The notes under the pieces are model-generated. The model did no database searches. It was not told where the DNA came from and saw only the letters and a list, made by a program, of their open reading frames with translations. Shown piece after piece: positions 1 to 11,639 of a stretch of 64,000 bases of DNA. Within the stretch, counting starts at the first letter, position 1. Each line of letters opens with the position of its first letter. The DNA lies in NCBI GenBank assembly GCA_020744425.1, contig JAGMUV010000005.1, positions 496,001-560,000 on the forward strand. The letters are read 5' to 3'. This stretch comes from Dactylonectria macrodidyma (taxonomy: Eukaryota; Ascomycota; Sordariomycetes; Hypocreales; Nectriaceae). The position numbers were made by a program, and so were the translations under genes.

Positions 1-179
1 GCCATCACTCTCGATGACATCGGCACCCGATATACCTACACATTTCGATATTATATCAGGCCTCATCAGAAGCTGCGTAGCTCGAATAACGAATTACCAG
101 CCAGAACCCCCTTCAAGCCTATCACCTAGTCGTTGACCATCCATTGCCACTCACAATCAAAGCGAGTGCAGCTGACAAA

Positions 180-1172
180 ATGAACTTCTACCCCGCGCCT
201 CCTGTGATCCAAGCAGAGCTGTACGTCCGCATTCCCGATGACAAGCGATGCATCGGACAAGAGTCCGAATGGAGAGGCGGGTTTGCACGAGCCTTCCAGC
301 ACATCTTTCTCGAGGGCCCAGTCGCCGATGATGAAGGAAACCTTTACATCGTCGACATCCCCTACGGCCGGATACTAAAGATTGACACTGACAAGAATGT
401 CACTGAGTGTTGCAGGTGGGACGGCGAACCCAATGGTCTGGTTGGCACAAAAGATGGCTATTTGTTGATCGCGGATTATAAACAGGTGAGTGAATCAACA
501 TGTTGCAGTTGAGATTTCGTTAACACCCATCAACAGGGCATTCTTTCCTTTAACCCACGGTCTGGGGACCAAGTCAAGCCTAAGCTAGCTAGGAAGAACC
601 TCGAGAGATTCAAGGGTCCCAACGACTTAATCATAGACTCACGTCAGAACCTCTACTTCACGGACCAAGGCCAGACAGGCATGACGGACCCCACAGGTCG
701 CGTCTACCGGCTCTCCCCCGACGGCAAGCTCGACACGCTCCTAGACAACGGGCCATCGCCCAACGGCCTCGTGCTCTCTCTCGACGAGCGCTTCCTCTTC
801 GTCGCCATGACACGCGCAAATCAAGTGTGGCGCTTACCTCTGCGCCCGGACGGCACTACGTCCAAGGTGGGCGTCTTTTTCCAGTCGTTTGGAACGGCTG
901 GTCCAGACGGACTGGCGCTGGACGAGGAGGGCAACCTGTTCATATGCCATCCAAGCCTCGGGTCTGTGTTTGTCGTGGATTCCCAGGGACTGCCTAAGGC
1001 ACGTATCGTCAGCGGCACGGTTGGAGTCAACTTGACAAATTGCTGTTTTGGAGGACCGGACCATAAGACGCTGTACATTACTGACAGTCTTGAGGGCAAT
1101 GTTCAGAAGGTAGAGTGGCATTGCCGCGGGGCAGTACCGGCTCCTCGAATTAGCCCGAACAAGACTGAATGA
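180..1172 (+). CDS. SMP-30/gluconolactonase-like protein
   Basis: Two exons, 180-485 and 537-1172, with a 51-nt intron (GTGAGT...CAACAG), give 313 residues. The start is the ATG at 180 in AAAATGAAC context; the open frame extends upstream only through a TTG. The protein is a six-bladed propeller of the SMP-30/gluconolactonase/LRE family: it has the N-terminal LEGP motif (metal-ligand Glu near residue 45), GPND around 129-132, and repeated D-x-x-G-N-L-(Y/F)-(I/F) blade motifs. Members hydrolyse sugar lactones or other small lactones with a bound divalent metal. No signal peptide is evident, so it is probably cytosolic. It converges on the RTA1-like gene downstream. The family assignment is secure, the substrate is unknown. 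Confidence 0.85.
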
Positions 1173-1403
1173 GCCACTGCGTATATATCATACAAGTTCC
1201 AAGTGATTTCTCATCCTTCATCGTCTCCAAGATACGCTTAGAAGCTTCCCTTGTGCATACTTCGGCCCATGTCCTGCTTGTGCTGCTTCGTCGGACCATG
1301 TCCGCCCCACACCTCCAGCGCCTCAGGCCCATGCAATTGTTGAGGGAAGCAAGATTTGGGGTGCATGAACCGTTGCCGCGATAATTCCAACTATTCATAC
1401 CAT

Positions 1404-2469
1404 CTACGGGGTAAATGTGTGCTGCTCCATCTCGATGGATCCGTTCTTAGATGCCTTCTTTGGCGCAGTGAAGCCAGGAGGCTTGACGCTGAGAAAGGGG
1501 AAGTACCAAAGGGGATGGACAACGGTGAGCAGAAGTACGGCGAGAAGGATCATGGCGCCATCAAAGACCATGAATGTTGCTTCATCCCGCATGATACTGC
1601 TGCCCCATCCTGAAGCCATTTCCGGGATACTATCGTCATGAGTTAGACGAACATACTATATCAGTCGGGTTGTCAACTTACCGGTAGATGCAACGGACAA
1701 TGATGGCGATGTAGGCCGCAGTGAGAGAGTAGATGAATTGCTTAACTCGCTTATCGGACTCAGAAGTTCTATGAGACGTAGAAGGAGGATTGGTCGAGCG
1801 AGTTGAGATCACGCCGTCCTCGCCAGAGTCGACGGTGTACGCGCCCGATTTGCGCGCACGGCGGTATCGGTGGATATAAACCAGCATCAGACCGCCGCAG
1901 ACAATCATATTGACCACCTGGAACGAGACACCAGCGATCAGCAGGTTATTTCCCAAGTCTGCTTTCTTCGGGTCCGGATCATCGCCTGTGCTCGCCGATG
2001 CCGCAACCGCACCGCCAATCCCCTGGATGATAATGGAGACAAAGTCAGAGCCTACGAAAACCCAAGGGTAGAGCCGAGGTCGAATAGTAGAATACTGAGG
2101 GCCGTAGTATAGGACGAGATGCTTGAACGTCAGCGAGATGGCAGCCGCAATCAGCGTCGGAGCCAGAATGAGGAAGAGAATCTGCAGGATGAAGGCGTTG
2201 CTGATAAAAGGGTTCAAGGACATGCGAACCCGGCTGATGTATCCGATGAGTTCAAAGACAGAGCCGACGAGGAGGTACGCGGTGTATGACCACGTCTTCG
2301 ATCGCCAGCCGAAGCCGAGCTCGACGAAGATCAGGATGGCGTAGACGGCGACGAAGAAGGCGCATGCTCCAGTACTGAAGTAGTCGCCGTATAAGGTGGC
2401 ACTAACTGGACATTCGAGAGTGACTTTAGTACAATTACTGGTGTCTATCGACCCGTAACCCCCAGTCAT
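1404..2469 (-). CDS. RTA1-like membrane protein (first copy)
   Basis: Exons on the minus strand are 2469-1682 and 1629-1404, separated by a 52-nt intron (GTAAGT...GATAG); 337 residues. The start ATG at 2469 lies in CCACCATGACT, a strong context; the longer frame begins only with TTG. The protein shows about seven hydrophobic segments and RTA1-family motifs: FELIGYISR, a P-T-L-I-A-A-A-I stretch, IIIQGIGGAVA, and after the intron RCIYRIPE...FDGAMILLAVLLLTVVHP. The intron falls inside the RCIYR-IPE motif, which supports the join. RTA1 relatives are lipid-translocating exporter-like proteins linked to resistance to membrane-active compounds. Divergent from the Zn2Cys6 regulator at 3184. Confidence 0.9.
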
Positions 2470-3183
2470 GGTGGAGAGAGCAAAGAAATTCCGAGGTAAT
2501 AGGGAAGAACTTGACAAGAAGGAATCGAAGCACAGTCAAGACACCGCGAATGGAGAAACGCCTGAAGGGGCCGCAAGTCAGATTAGAGAAGGATGAGGGG
2601 AAGGAAAGGGAAGGGAGTAGTACTGCAATCATGATTGATATACTGCCGAATTCTGTTTATATTGCAGTCCAGTTTCTCACAGCCCGGCCTTGGCGATGCT
2701 ATGATTCAGCCAGCAGGCCTCTTCCAGCTTTTTACTCCCAATCGCATCCGGTTGCGCTACTCGGCTGCTATGCGCAACCTCTCCACGGCGGAAGCTCCAA
2801 TTCTGCCCGCGCTAAATTCCTCCATTTAATGAGACTAGACTCGGAAAATGTGAAGAGCAAGGATGCCCATAAATCCTGGAGACGCAAGCATTCGGCCCTG
2901 TGGGGAGTACGTAGATTAATAGGCGGAGATAGCAAAACCGGCCCCGGAAATCTCGGACCTAGGATTCAATCCGGTTGGTTCATCAGTCTCCCTCTGAGCC
3001 CCAAAATGTGGCTCCAACTTCGCATAGCGTTCGTATCTCGCATTGAATCCGAGTCTTCTCCATCCACGCGGATCCAGCCCGCTTTCCTTCGTTTTTAATC
3101 CGAGCGACTCAGCTGCCTTAGAATTTCTTCTACTTCTTGTTTCGCCAGTCTCGAATCCGCTAAGGCCACCTCTGACAGCATCA
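2470..3183. promoter_or_regulatory. Divergent promoter region, RTA1-like gene / Zn2Cys6 regulator
   Basis: This 714-bp gene-free stretch separates the start codons of two divergent genes. No specific operator could be identified by eye. Open frames across it show no family motifs and look non-coding. Confidence 0.5.
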
Positions 3184-4661
3184 ATGGCGAGCACACCGGA
3201 TTCATTGCTCGCACCCGAACCTCGGATTACAAAGCTCAGAAAGGCACACACCAAATCACGGACTGGGTGCACCGCCTGTAAAAAAAGAAAGATCAAAGTA
3301 AGCCGGCATTTCTTAGTTCGTCTTTTGAATCTTGGATTGTTTCCTTTGGCCCGTTGTCGTGTGGCACCGTGTGGATAGCCTCCTCCGTCGGCCATGTCTT
3401 GTTCCAAATCATGGCCGTCCTGTGGGATGAAGCCGTGCACAAAAATATCTCATCCGTCCTTCAACAGGATAGAGACTCGCTTATTAGTGAGGTCCATCAC
3501 TTGCCCTTTGCATATCTTCGACTCCAACTCCACGACTGACTAACCACTTGTATCGAGACTTTTTACCCTATCCTCTTCTTGAATCTATACTAATTCACCT
3601 CGTCAGTGCGGCGAAGAAAAGCCCATTTGCAAGAATTGCCAGAGGAGTAAAGGCAAATGCCACTTCGTCACCAACCCTTATCGAGCTAGCTCCCCATCCA
3701 CCTTCCCATCCCCACCTCCGTCTTGGAGCCCTGATATGCTTGCCATGGAACTCTTGCACAACTTCTGCACCTCAACATACGCAACCCTCAGCGATGACCC
3801 CCTAATCCGAGATCTGTGGCGAGTACGCGTGGTAAAACTCTGTTTCACTTGCGACCATGCCATGCTCGCTCTCCTCTCGGTGTCCGCCCTGCATTTAGCA
3901 CAGTTCTCACCAAGTAGGAGAGACATACTTCGCGAAAGGGCTATTATGTACCATAACAAGGCATCAAGCATCGCAACTAAGTACATGTCAAACCTTGACG
4001 AAGACAACAGCCAAGGGTTATTCGCTTTCTCCATCTTTACCATCTACTTTGGTCCGTATTGCAAACTTGACATTTTTCGAAAACTGCTAACAAGTCTAAC
4101 GCAGCGTTTGCAACATCGCCCGTGGATGGAACTTGGTCCTACCCTCAATGGATGGTCCTGATCGGAGGTTGCAAGGGCTTCATCAGCATGGCTAACGGCA
4201 GCATTTTAGCTGGGCCATTCGCTTCCATGATGTCAAAGGCAACACAGCGCCTAGCCGCAAGAGAACAGGTTTTCCAAGTCGACTATGTGCGAGATCTGCG
4301 CTGCTTGATAGCGAGATCAGTCAACGACGAGGAACGTCGTTGCATATACGACAGTGCACTAGACTCTCTGAACCAAACATTCGGCGTCTTCTACGAAGTG
4401 CAAGGCCAAAAGGACTTAGTTGATATCTTTTCCTGGGTGGTCCTTGCCGAGAACTTCCTTCCGTTGCTAGCTGACGAGGAGCAAGAGGCGTTGGTTTTGT
4501 TATCCTACTTTTGTGTGCTCCTGAATAAGCTATCGCGTCAATGGTGGTTAGATGGGTGGGTTGACTGCCTGATGGGTAAAATCTATGCGGCGTTGGATGA
4601 GGAGCGCCGGACTTGGATTATATGGCCGATGGAGGAGGTTGGGTGGCTACCAAGAGAATAG
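3184..4661 (+). CDS. Zn2Cys6 transcription factor between two RTA1-like genes
   Basis: Three exons, 3184-3297, 3607-4051 and 4105-4661, give 371 residues. Intron 1 is long for this window (309 nt, GTAAGC...CGTCAG) and falls exactly between the sixth spacer residue after Cys2 and Cys3. Joined, it yields a perfect binuclear cluster: C-TA-C-KKRKIK-C-GEEKPI-C-KN-C-QRSKGK-C. Intron 2 is 53 nt with an unusual GTCCGT donor and a GCTAAC branch-like site. The rest resembles the short fungal-specific (Fungal_trans_2-type) regulatory domain, with W-S-Y-P-Q-W shortly after the second junction. It is nuclear by inference. It sits between two RTA1-like genes and is divergent from the first, so it may regulate one or both. 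Confidence 0.85.
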
Positions 4662-5268
4662 TAGGAGCTGATACTTGGAGCATTGCATGGATTTGGGCAG
4701 TCTAATTGCGGTAGACTGTAGCTGAGGGGTACCACTCTTGAACTGAGTTGAGGGCAAAATGAACAAATCTGAAAAAAAGCGACTTGACAGACCCAACGGC
4801 TTCTTACCCACCCACGAGTATTTAAAAAACAATACCAGAATTATAAATAGAAAGGTACCAATCTCTGCTCGGATCGGGAATCCCTCTAATCGAAGACAAG
4901 GTCAGGAACGTGCGAGGTGAGAATGCCCGGCGCAGCCTAAAACAACATGCCTCGTACTCCGTATACGGCGCTCGCACAGTATCCGAACCCGAAATTGGGG
5001 CGAAGCATTGACTCCAGCGAGGCAGACTTGCGTTCAGGGTAATGGCCCACTGCCACAATGCTCGCTGTGGGGTTAGAGGCTCACCCTTGGTCAGGGGTTA
5101 TCAACTATCTCTAACCGCTCCCAATAAAGCCCAGTTGGCCCGTTTACGGCACCTTTGCTAGATCTCTTCCTCTCATCATTCACTTGACAGCCTCTACCAC
5201 CTGCCTTTTTTTTTCATTCATTCCTTACGAAGTTTTGCAACTCTTGACATTCTTAGTCACTCGCAATC
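4662..5268. other. Gene-free stretch upstream of the second RTA1-like gene
   Basis: About 600 bp between the regulator stop and the next start. It presumably holds the 3' end of the regulator transcript and the promoter of the RTA1-like gene; a pyrimidine-rich leader (CTTTTTTTTTC near 5205) precedes the start. Nothing else recognisable. Confidence 0.4.
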
Positions 5269-6298
5269 ATGGCTGAACCAGGAACTAGAGATGATGCCAT
5301 CTTTTCGCTCTACCGATATGATCCTTCAATGGCTGCAGCGGCCATCTTCATCGTTTTGTTCATGGCAGTCACCGGATTACATATGTATCAACTCATCATA
5401 ACCAAGACGTGGTTCTTTACTTGGTTCGTCGCCGGTGGTTTCAGTATGCTTTCCCCCCATTCTGTATTTGAAAATTGAGACTGATCGCCCAATAGTGCAA
5501 TTCATCGGATACATCGGTGTCAGTACCTTCAAAAGAAGAAGAAAATCACTGATTGACTATCATTCTGACCTTACTATAGAGGGCAGTGTCTTCCAGTGAA
5601 AGCCCCAACTGGACTGTTAAGCCCTATGTTGTCCAGACTTTGCTCTTGCTCATCTCGCCAGCCTTGTTCGCAGCAAGCATCTACATGATTCTCGGACGCA
5701 TCATTCTCGTCGTAGATGGGGAAAGCTGCTCTCCCATTAGGAGAACATGGTTGACCAAACTCTTTGTCCTTGGAGACGTCCTATCCTTTCTACTCCAGGG
5801 CGCGGGTAAGTCTCATCCATTTTTCTCTCCTCAGTTATGCCAGGCTTCTAACAGTAACTGTTAGGGGGCGGGATGATGGCCGCAGGTACACTAGAAGCCC
5901 TTCACAATGGAGAACGCATCGTCATCATCGGACTTGTCATCCAGATTGTCTTCTTTTCACTGTTCGCCGTAACCGCTGCCGTCTTTCATATGAGGTTCTC
6001 AGGTGCTCTTTCAACGAAAGCTCTAGCATCGGATATTCCTTGGCAGAAATATTTAGTTATCCTGTTCATTGCAGCTGGATTGATTATGGTGCGATCGGTC
6101 TTTCGACTTATCGAGTACGCGCAAGGCAATGCGGGCTATCTAATTTCTCACGAGGCATATTTGTACCTCTTTGACGGCGTGTTGATGTTTCTGACTATGG
6201 CACTGTTTGCGTGGGAGCATCCGAGCCAGCTGAATGCCAAGTTGAGAGGGGGAGGAACTGCTGTCAGACGGGGCATTCGGCTGTATTGGGAGAAGTAA
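5269..6298 (+). CDS. RTA1-like membrane protein (second copy)
   Basis: Four exons, 5269-5443, 5496-5518, 5580-5805 and 5865-6298, give 285 residues. Exon 2 is only 23 nt; it encodes the F-I-G-Y-I-G core that family alignments require between the second helix and the R-A segment, so the micro-exon is needed. Introns are 52, 61 and 59 nt with GTATGC, GTCAGT and GTAAGT donors. Motifs after joining are FIGYIGRA, LLLISPALFAASIYMILGRII, LLQGAGGGMMAAG, RSVFRLIEYAQG and a final FDGVLMFLTMALFAWEHP, all typical RTA1 landmarks, with about seven membrane helices. Probable lipid-translocating exporter-like protein of the plasma membrane. Same strand as the preceding regulator. Confidence 0.9.
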
Positions 6299-6448
6299 AA
6301 GGATGGCGCTGGATATTTGGCAACCAGGCAGCCTGTAACAGTCCTGAACGCGGCGAGTTTGTTATCCAATTAGATAGAATGGGATCCTAGGAAAAGGGCT
6401 GTTGGATATTTGAGATTGGCGGCCTCTTTATGCAGACTCCTCAGACCT

Positions 6449-9400
6449 TTAGATATCGATGTACAATTTCCTCAACTCACCCTTCCACGCGTCCATCGCC
6501 ATCCACCCTTGAAACTCAACTTCCTCGTCACCATCTCCAACAGCACCAAGCACGGGCACACTGCCTGATAGAAACTCGACGTCCGGCTTCCAGGCCGGCA
6601 CGAAGAAGCACTTGTGGCCTTTGCACTCTGACTTTACCTCCAGCTCTTCACCCCTGTTCATTTTCGAGTAGCAGTCGCTGTCCGTGAAACTAGCTTGTAC
6701 GCATTCGATGCAGACGTACATTGGGTGGTCTTGAGCCAGCAACTCGGGCTCTTCGCAGCAGTCGCAGAAGTTCAGCCACATCAACGGTGGTTTGTCTTCC
6801 TTTGGCTGTTCCTCCGACTTTGGACTGGGGGATGATGCGATATCAGTATGCTGTCCTTCCAGGTTGAATTTTGCTTCGGGACTATCACTCTTCTCCTCAA
6901 GTCCTTCCTCTGAGGGGGCTGAAACATTCGGGGAAGCAGCTGGATCCGTAGCATTCTCAGTCACCATTCCCGGTGCAGCATCATCTGACTCAACCGCCTC
7001 CTCCTTGGCTTCTCGTGAAGACGAAGGTTTATCTCCTCCTATTTCTTCTCCAGCATCCTGCCCACTGTCCTTCGCCGCGGCTTCGCTCTTTTCAAAGCCT
7101 GTCGTGGCATACCCAGGTTTCACGTTCAACTTCCTCTCTTCTTGTCGCACGTATCTCATATGCATCATCCACTTCAACATGGCAACCGCAACACGACTAT
7201 TGTCAAAGTCTCCTAGTGCAATCAGAATCTGGTACAGGTAAAGATACGCATTATAATCATTCTCCTCATCGTCGTCGGACAAGAGTTCGATGATTTCCAG
7301 CATGATTCTGCGCGTCCACGTCTTGGTCAGATCTGCGTAATGGTTGTTGCCGTGGCGGTGCCTGATGAGACAGCAAACCGGAGTAACAGCACGCAAGCTT
7401 TTCTCATCGTTTTCGGCGAAGGCGAGGAGGTTGGCGAGCTTAGAGATGTACAGCTCTACCGTTTCGGGACTCGCATCGGACGCAAATGCCTTCTCCGCAT
7501 ATGCCGCGGCGAGGTTGTCGACGGCCAGGTAGATGATGAAGGTGCCGATGTTTCCCTTGGCCTGATCGTCGTCTTTGATGCCCTCCAAGCCAGCCTCGTA
7601 CAGCACAACTCGCTCGTCACGCCTCTCTTTATCCGATGAATACTCGAGCGTGTCAGCTAGGAGCCTCCGAAGCGCAAAGACAAGCTCAACAAATCTAGAC
7701 TGGTCGCAATACTCAATAGCCGTGTTGTAAAACGTTTTGAGTATGTCCCATTGCTGATTCTTGTCGGCCACCTCGGCAATCTGTCGTGCTTGCCCGAGCG
7801 GGCCGCTCATCTCCACTACGAGTTCGTCTACAAAGGGTGTCCAGGCAGCGGTGCAGTTGTTGAGTCCATTTATGAACACGACAAGACGCGAAAACTTGTC
7901 CTTGTACCTGCGTAAGATTGTGCGGTACGTCAACCTTGACTGAAGTCCAAAGTGCCCGTAACGGAGAGATTCCAAGTGGGTTTGAGCAGCGAGGTCGTAG
8001 TCTTCGCCCAAGTCCCAAAGACGATTACCCAACGCTATGGTCGCCCTAGCTTGAAGCAAAGTATCCGTCTCCATTGAGACCTGAAGCTCTTTGAGGAGTT
8101 TGGAAAGCATCTCAATACACTTGGCGTGTTCCATGTCCTCATTCAATGTTATGCAATATTGAGCCTCGATATTAGTTGGGTCGAGTCTGGCGGCTTCAAT
8201 AGCTCTCGTAATGAATTCGCTCATTGGCACGCCTTGACACATTGCACCCATGAGGTAAAAGGCTCTGAGTGCCCATTCGCAGTCTTCGGCTGGACTGTTC
8301 TCGGACTTGTTGAGAGCATTCGCTGCCCAAGTTTCGATGGCCTCAAAGCTGTTGACAGTAAAGTTTGTTTGGTTTTCAAGCTCTTTTGCTGCATCTGTCT
8401 CCTTGGCTATGTAGAAGGCTGCGTCGTTAGCCATTTGAGTCGATATCACGGGGTCGCACTACAAATATTAGCTCTGGACACACGGTCTTAGTGATGTCAA
8501 CACACTCGTAGGAGATAACCTCTCAAGAAAATGCATGCAGCGATGTTGTGGACTGGTATAGTCTTTCTCTGGAACATGTACCGGGCCAGATACTTCGCAG
8601 CATGTGAAAAAACCAACCGGTGCAGATTGCCCTCGGCAGATTTGATGCCTTGGACGAAGGATGTGGCGAGGTCACCTTGAATGGATTTTGTCACCGTTGA
8701 ATCGCTGAACCACCGCAAAACCTCCTTCGTCCCCTCAGTAGAGTATAGCCACTCGGCACGGATCTCCGTGAGGTGGTTGTACTCCGTCATTGCCCACTCC
8801 CACAGACGCAGCGATTCGGTCGACAAAAACAGCGATGTCACGCCCTTCTCTTCGGTCAAGAGCCTGACCAAGAGCGGCCCGACTTGGACCTTGTAATCTT
8901 TATCGGCAGCTGACAGGTCAACCTGCTTAAGATGATATAGAAGATCCCGTCTAGCGTACTGAGTCGTGTTTCCAATATCATTGATGGCTTCATCAGTCAT
9001 GACTGTCAAGTAAGCAATGACAATCTTGATGTGCGCGTTGTCTGGGTCGCGACAGATGTATTCCTGACGCTCGACACCAAGCCTTGACGTCAGGAAACTC
9101 TCAAAGTCGAAGCGGCCATACATTTCCTCTGGACAGACGTTATGTAGAAAGTGGCGGACGATATTAACCTCGGTTTGTTGGATTCGCGGCCGTCCTAGAG
9201 TCGTGTTTTCTTGTGCGTCCTTGGATGGGATGCGATCCTTGGTCTCTGGGGTTCGCCACTTGACCAGGTTTGTCTTAGTCACGTCAAACAGGGGATATTT
9301 TTCTCTCAGTTTCTGCGACAATGGCAGAAGAGAGACTGTCAGCGTAGCACCGCGCGATGCGGCATCGCTTTGGCGGGGTGAGTCGCCATCTGCTGCTGCA

Positions 9401-11226
9401 AAACCTAGCTGGTGTCTCATGGAAATGAGGGATTCGATCATGTCAACGGGCAACCATCGCCGCCCGCTATCAACCCAAAGGATGATGTCGTTGATTTCTT
9501 GGATTTCCTTTGCCGTTCTTGTGTTATTGAGATGAGCGATCTCAGCATCAATCTGGCCACTTCGCGTCTTATTAGCGTCCGCCAGCACCGATTCAACGTC
9601 CTCAATGAGATCCATCTGACTGAGCGCGCTGAGACTAGAGCTCAACTTGTAGTAGTCGCCAACACACTTGACACTCAGATCGTCCAAGATCCTCTTACGC
9701 CAGTCTGATATTCCAGGGCGGGTAGAGTCTCGGAGAGTCGGCATAGAGTCCATGCGGTAATTAATATACTTTTTAATATCGCTGATGTTCCGGGATGCTA
9801 GTGGTATAGCCTCAAACTTGATGTCCTTCATGTGATGGTTGCATTCTGCCATCATTCGTGATCCAGCCGTCAACATGATGCGTACCTTGCCCATGCCCGA
9901 ACCGGAGCACAACTTTTGAAACACGGACACAAAGCTCCTCATGTCGGTGTCAATACCATCGACAAAGATGAAAAAAGTCGTGTCCGGATTGAAGCGCTCG
10001 CTATTATTGATGAAGAGTTGGTCCCAAACATCCAGCCAACCGTCAAATCCACTCGAAGCTTGCGCGATTTGAGCCACAGACTTGGTCATGGCCTCGAAAG
10101 AAACCGCAATCTGCCACAACAGCGCTTTCGACGCCGTCTCTAGACATTCTCGCGGGTCCTGGGAGGCAGTCTTAGAGTCATGTTCGGTGAACGAGTAGGC
10201 TGTGACGATGCGAGAAGTAGGACTGTCCTGGCTCTGTTTCTGAAGATGCCGTATTGCGTTGGCCATCATCAATGACTTTCCTGACCCATCCTCGCCCTGG
10301 AGCACGATAACGGGCGTTTGAGGTTGCTCTGCCCTCGACCAGTCCAAGAAGACGCTGTCTTCCCACAACCACTCACCAGTGGTGGCAATGACGGTATTTT
10401 TGTGTAGATCGAAGCTGCTTTTCCAAGTTGCAATAGGCTCTCCCTTCTTCCCAAGCTCAGTAGGCCTGAACCCAAGCGCATCGGCGACCTTCTGACGTCG
10501 ATCCTTTGCATCCTGGGTATTTCTTTGCTCCTTCTGGCCCTGTACAATAGCGTTGATTTGCGTCGCGCTGTCGCTGACAATCTCAAACGTTTGCGCCGCC
10601 ACCAAGAGCGATTCCTTGCTGTTGAGTCTGTCCATCAGGCCAAGCAGATCCTGGATACCGTCGTCGTTTAGGAAGAGCATTTTGGTAAATGCCAGAAACC
10701 TGGTGTGTTTCCTGCGTAGCTTGATTGTGCGCTCGCAGATGTCGACGAAAAGCTGAAGGTTTTGACAAGCCACGCGTAAAAGTCTTGCATCCATCTTTTC
10801 GTTGTAGTACACAAGACGGTCCAAGAATTCCATGCATTTCTCGAGCAACTCAGCAAGGTTCTCAAAAATGCCCTCATAGCCCTGCCAGGCTTGAATCACA
10901 AAAGTGAGTGCATTGCAGCATATGTCCGCGGGGCCAAAGACAGTCGACACGCCTGAGGACACGATAGATCCGACTGTCTGAATGCACTGAAGAGTCTTGT
11001 CAACAGCTCCCTTCAGCCGTTCAAGCTTTTCTGGCTTTTTGTTATTCTGGAACCTGTCCAGATATCCGAGAACATCGTCGATACCCAACTTGCGAATATT
11101 CTTCTCATCGCCACCGGCCAGCTGGACAACTTTTGCCTGGACCTGCTGCCAAATGTCGTCGACGCTCTTCTGTTGCTCCAGATTCACGTCGCGAGAGGCT
11201 ATAGGGATGCCGGGAACTGAAGCCAT
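6449..11226 (-). CDS. STAND (NLR-like) NTPase with C-terminal Cys/His module
   Basis: Exons 11226-8506 and 8458-6449 are joined across a 47-nt intron (GTGTGT...TTTGTAG, GCTAATA branch-like site), giving 1576 residues. Without the join, the first exon ends within nine bases of the splice site and the second lacks a good start. Residues 1-240 are helical and resemble the fungal STAND N-terminal Goodbye domain. A NACHT-type NTPase follows: Walker A GEDGSGKS at 311-318, Walker B-like FFIFVDGID at 418-426. The second half is helical and TPR-like, then a low-complexity acidic/Ser-rich linker, then a Cys/His cluster near 1471-1525 (CDCC, CIEC, C-x3-H-x-C) that could bind zinc. Such proteins act as signal-sensing switches in fungal innate-immunity-like or incompatibility responses; the ligand is unknown. 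Confidence 0.8.
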
Positions 11227-11639
11227 CGCAACTTACGTGTCCTGGCGCTCGTTGCCGCTTTTTCGAAGTGTCGACTGCTGAAATAAGCTAGAATATGGAA
11301 CGATGTTGGGTTCTCCACTTTCCCTGTCTCGTCAAGGATGTTTTATCAGTTTCAATTGGCCCCCAAATGTGCCGGAAATATCAGGACCCAATTTCGCTTG
11401 CCTACACCCCTGCAGTTTCGACGTCCAAGGTGGGTGTCAGCGTGGAGCGATGTTGTGTCCACTTCTAAACTGTTATGAGGTGAGTTGATTGCTCACCCAC
11501 TGAGACGAAGCAGTCTACAACAGATGAGGCATGTCTTTTACCGGCCAGGTCTGAAATTATATGTATCTTGGTGAGCGGTTTTGCGGCTGTTCATCAGCTT
11601 CACTGGAGGCTCTTCTTATGCCCACAGCCTTCTTAGCAT
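11227..11639. other. Gene-free stretch upstream of the STAND gene
   Basis: About 410 bp containing the presumed STAND promoter and the 3' flank of the enoyl-CoA hydratase-like gene. No distinct element seen. Confidence 0.4.
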
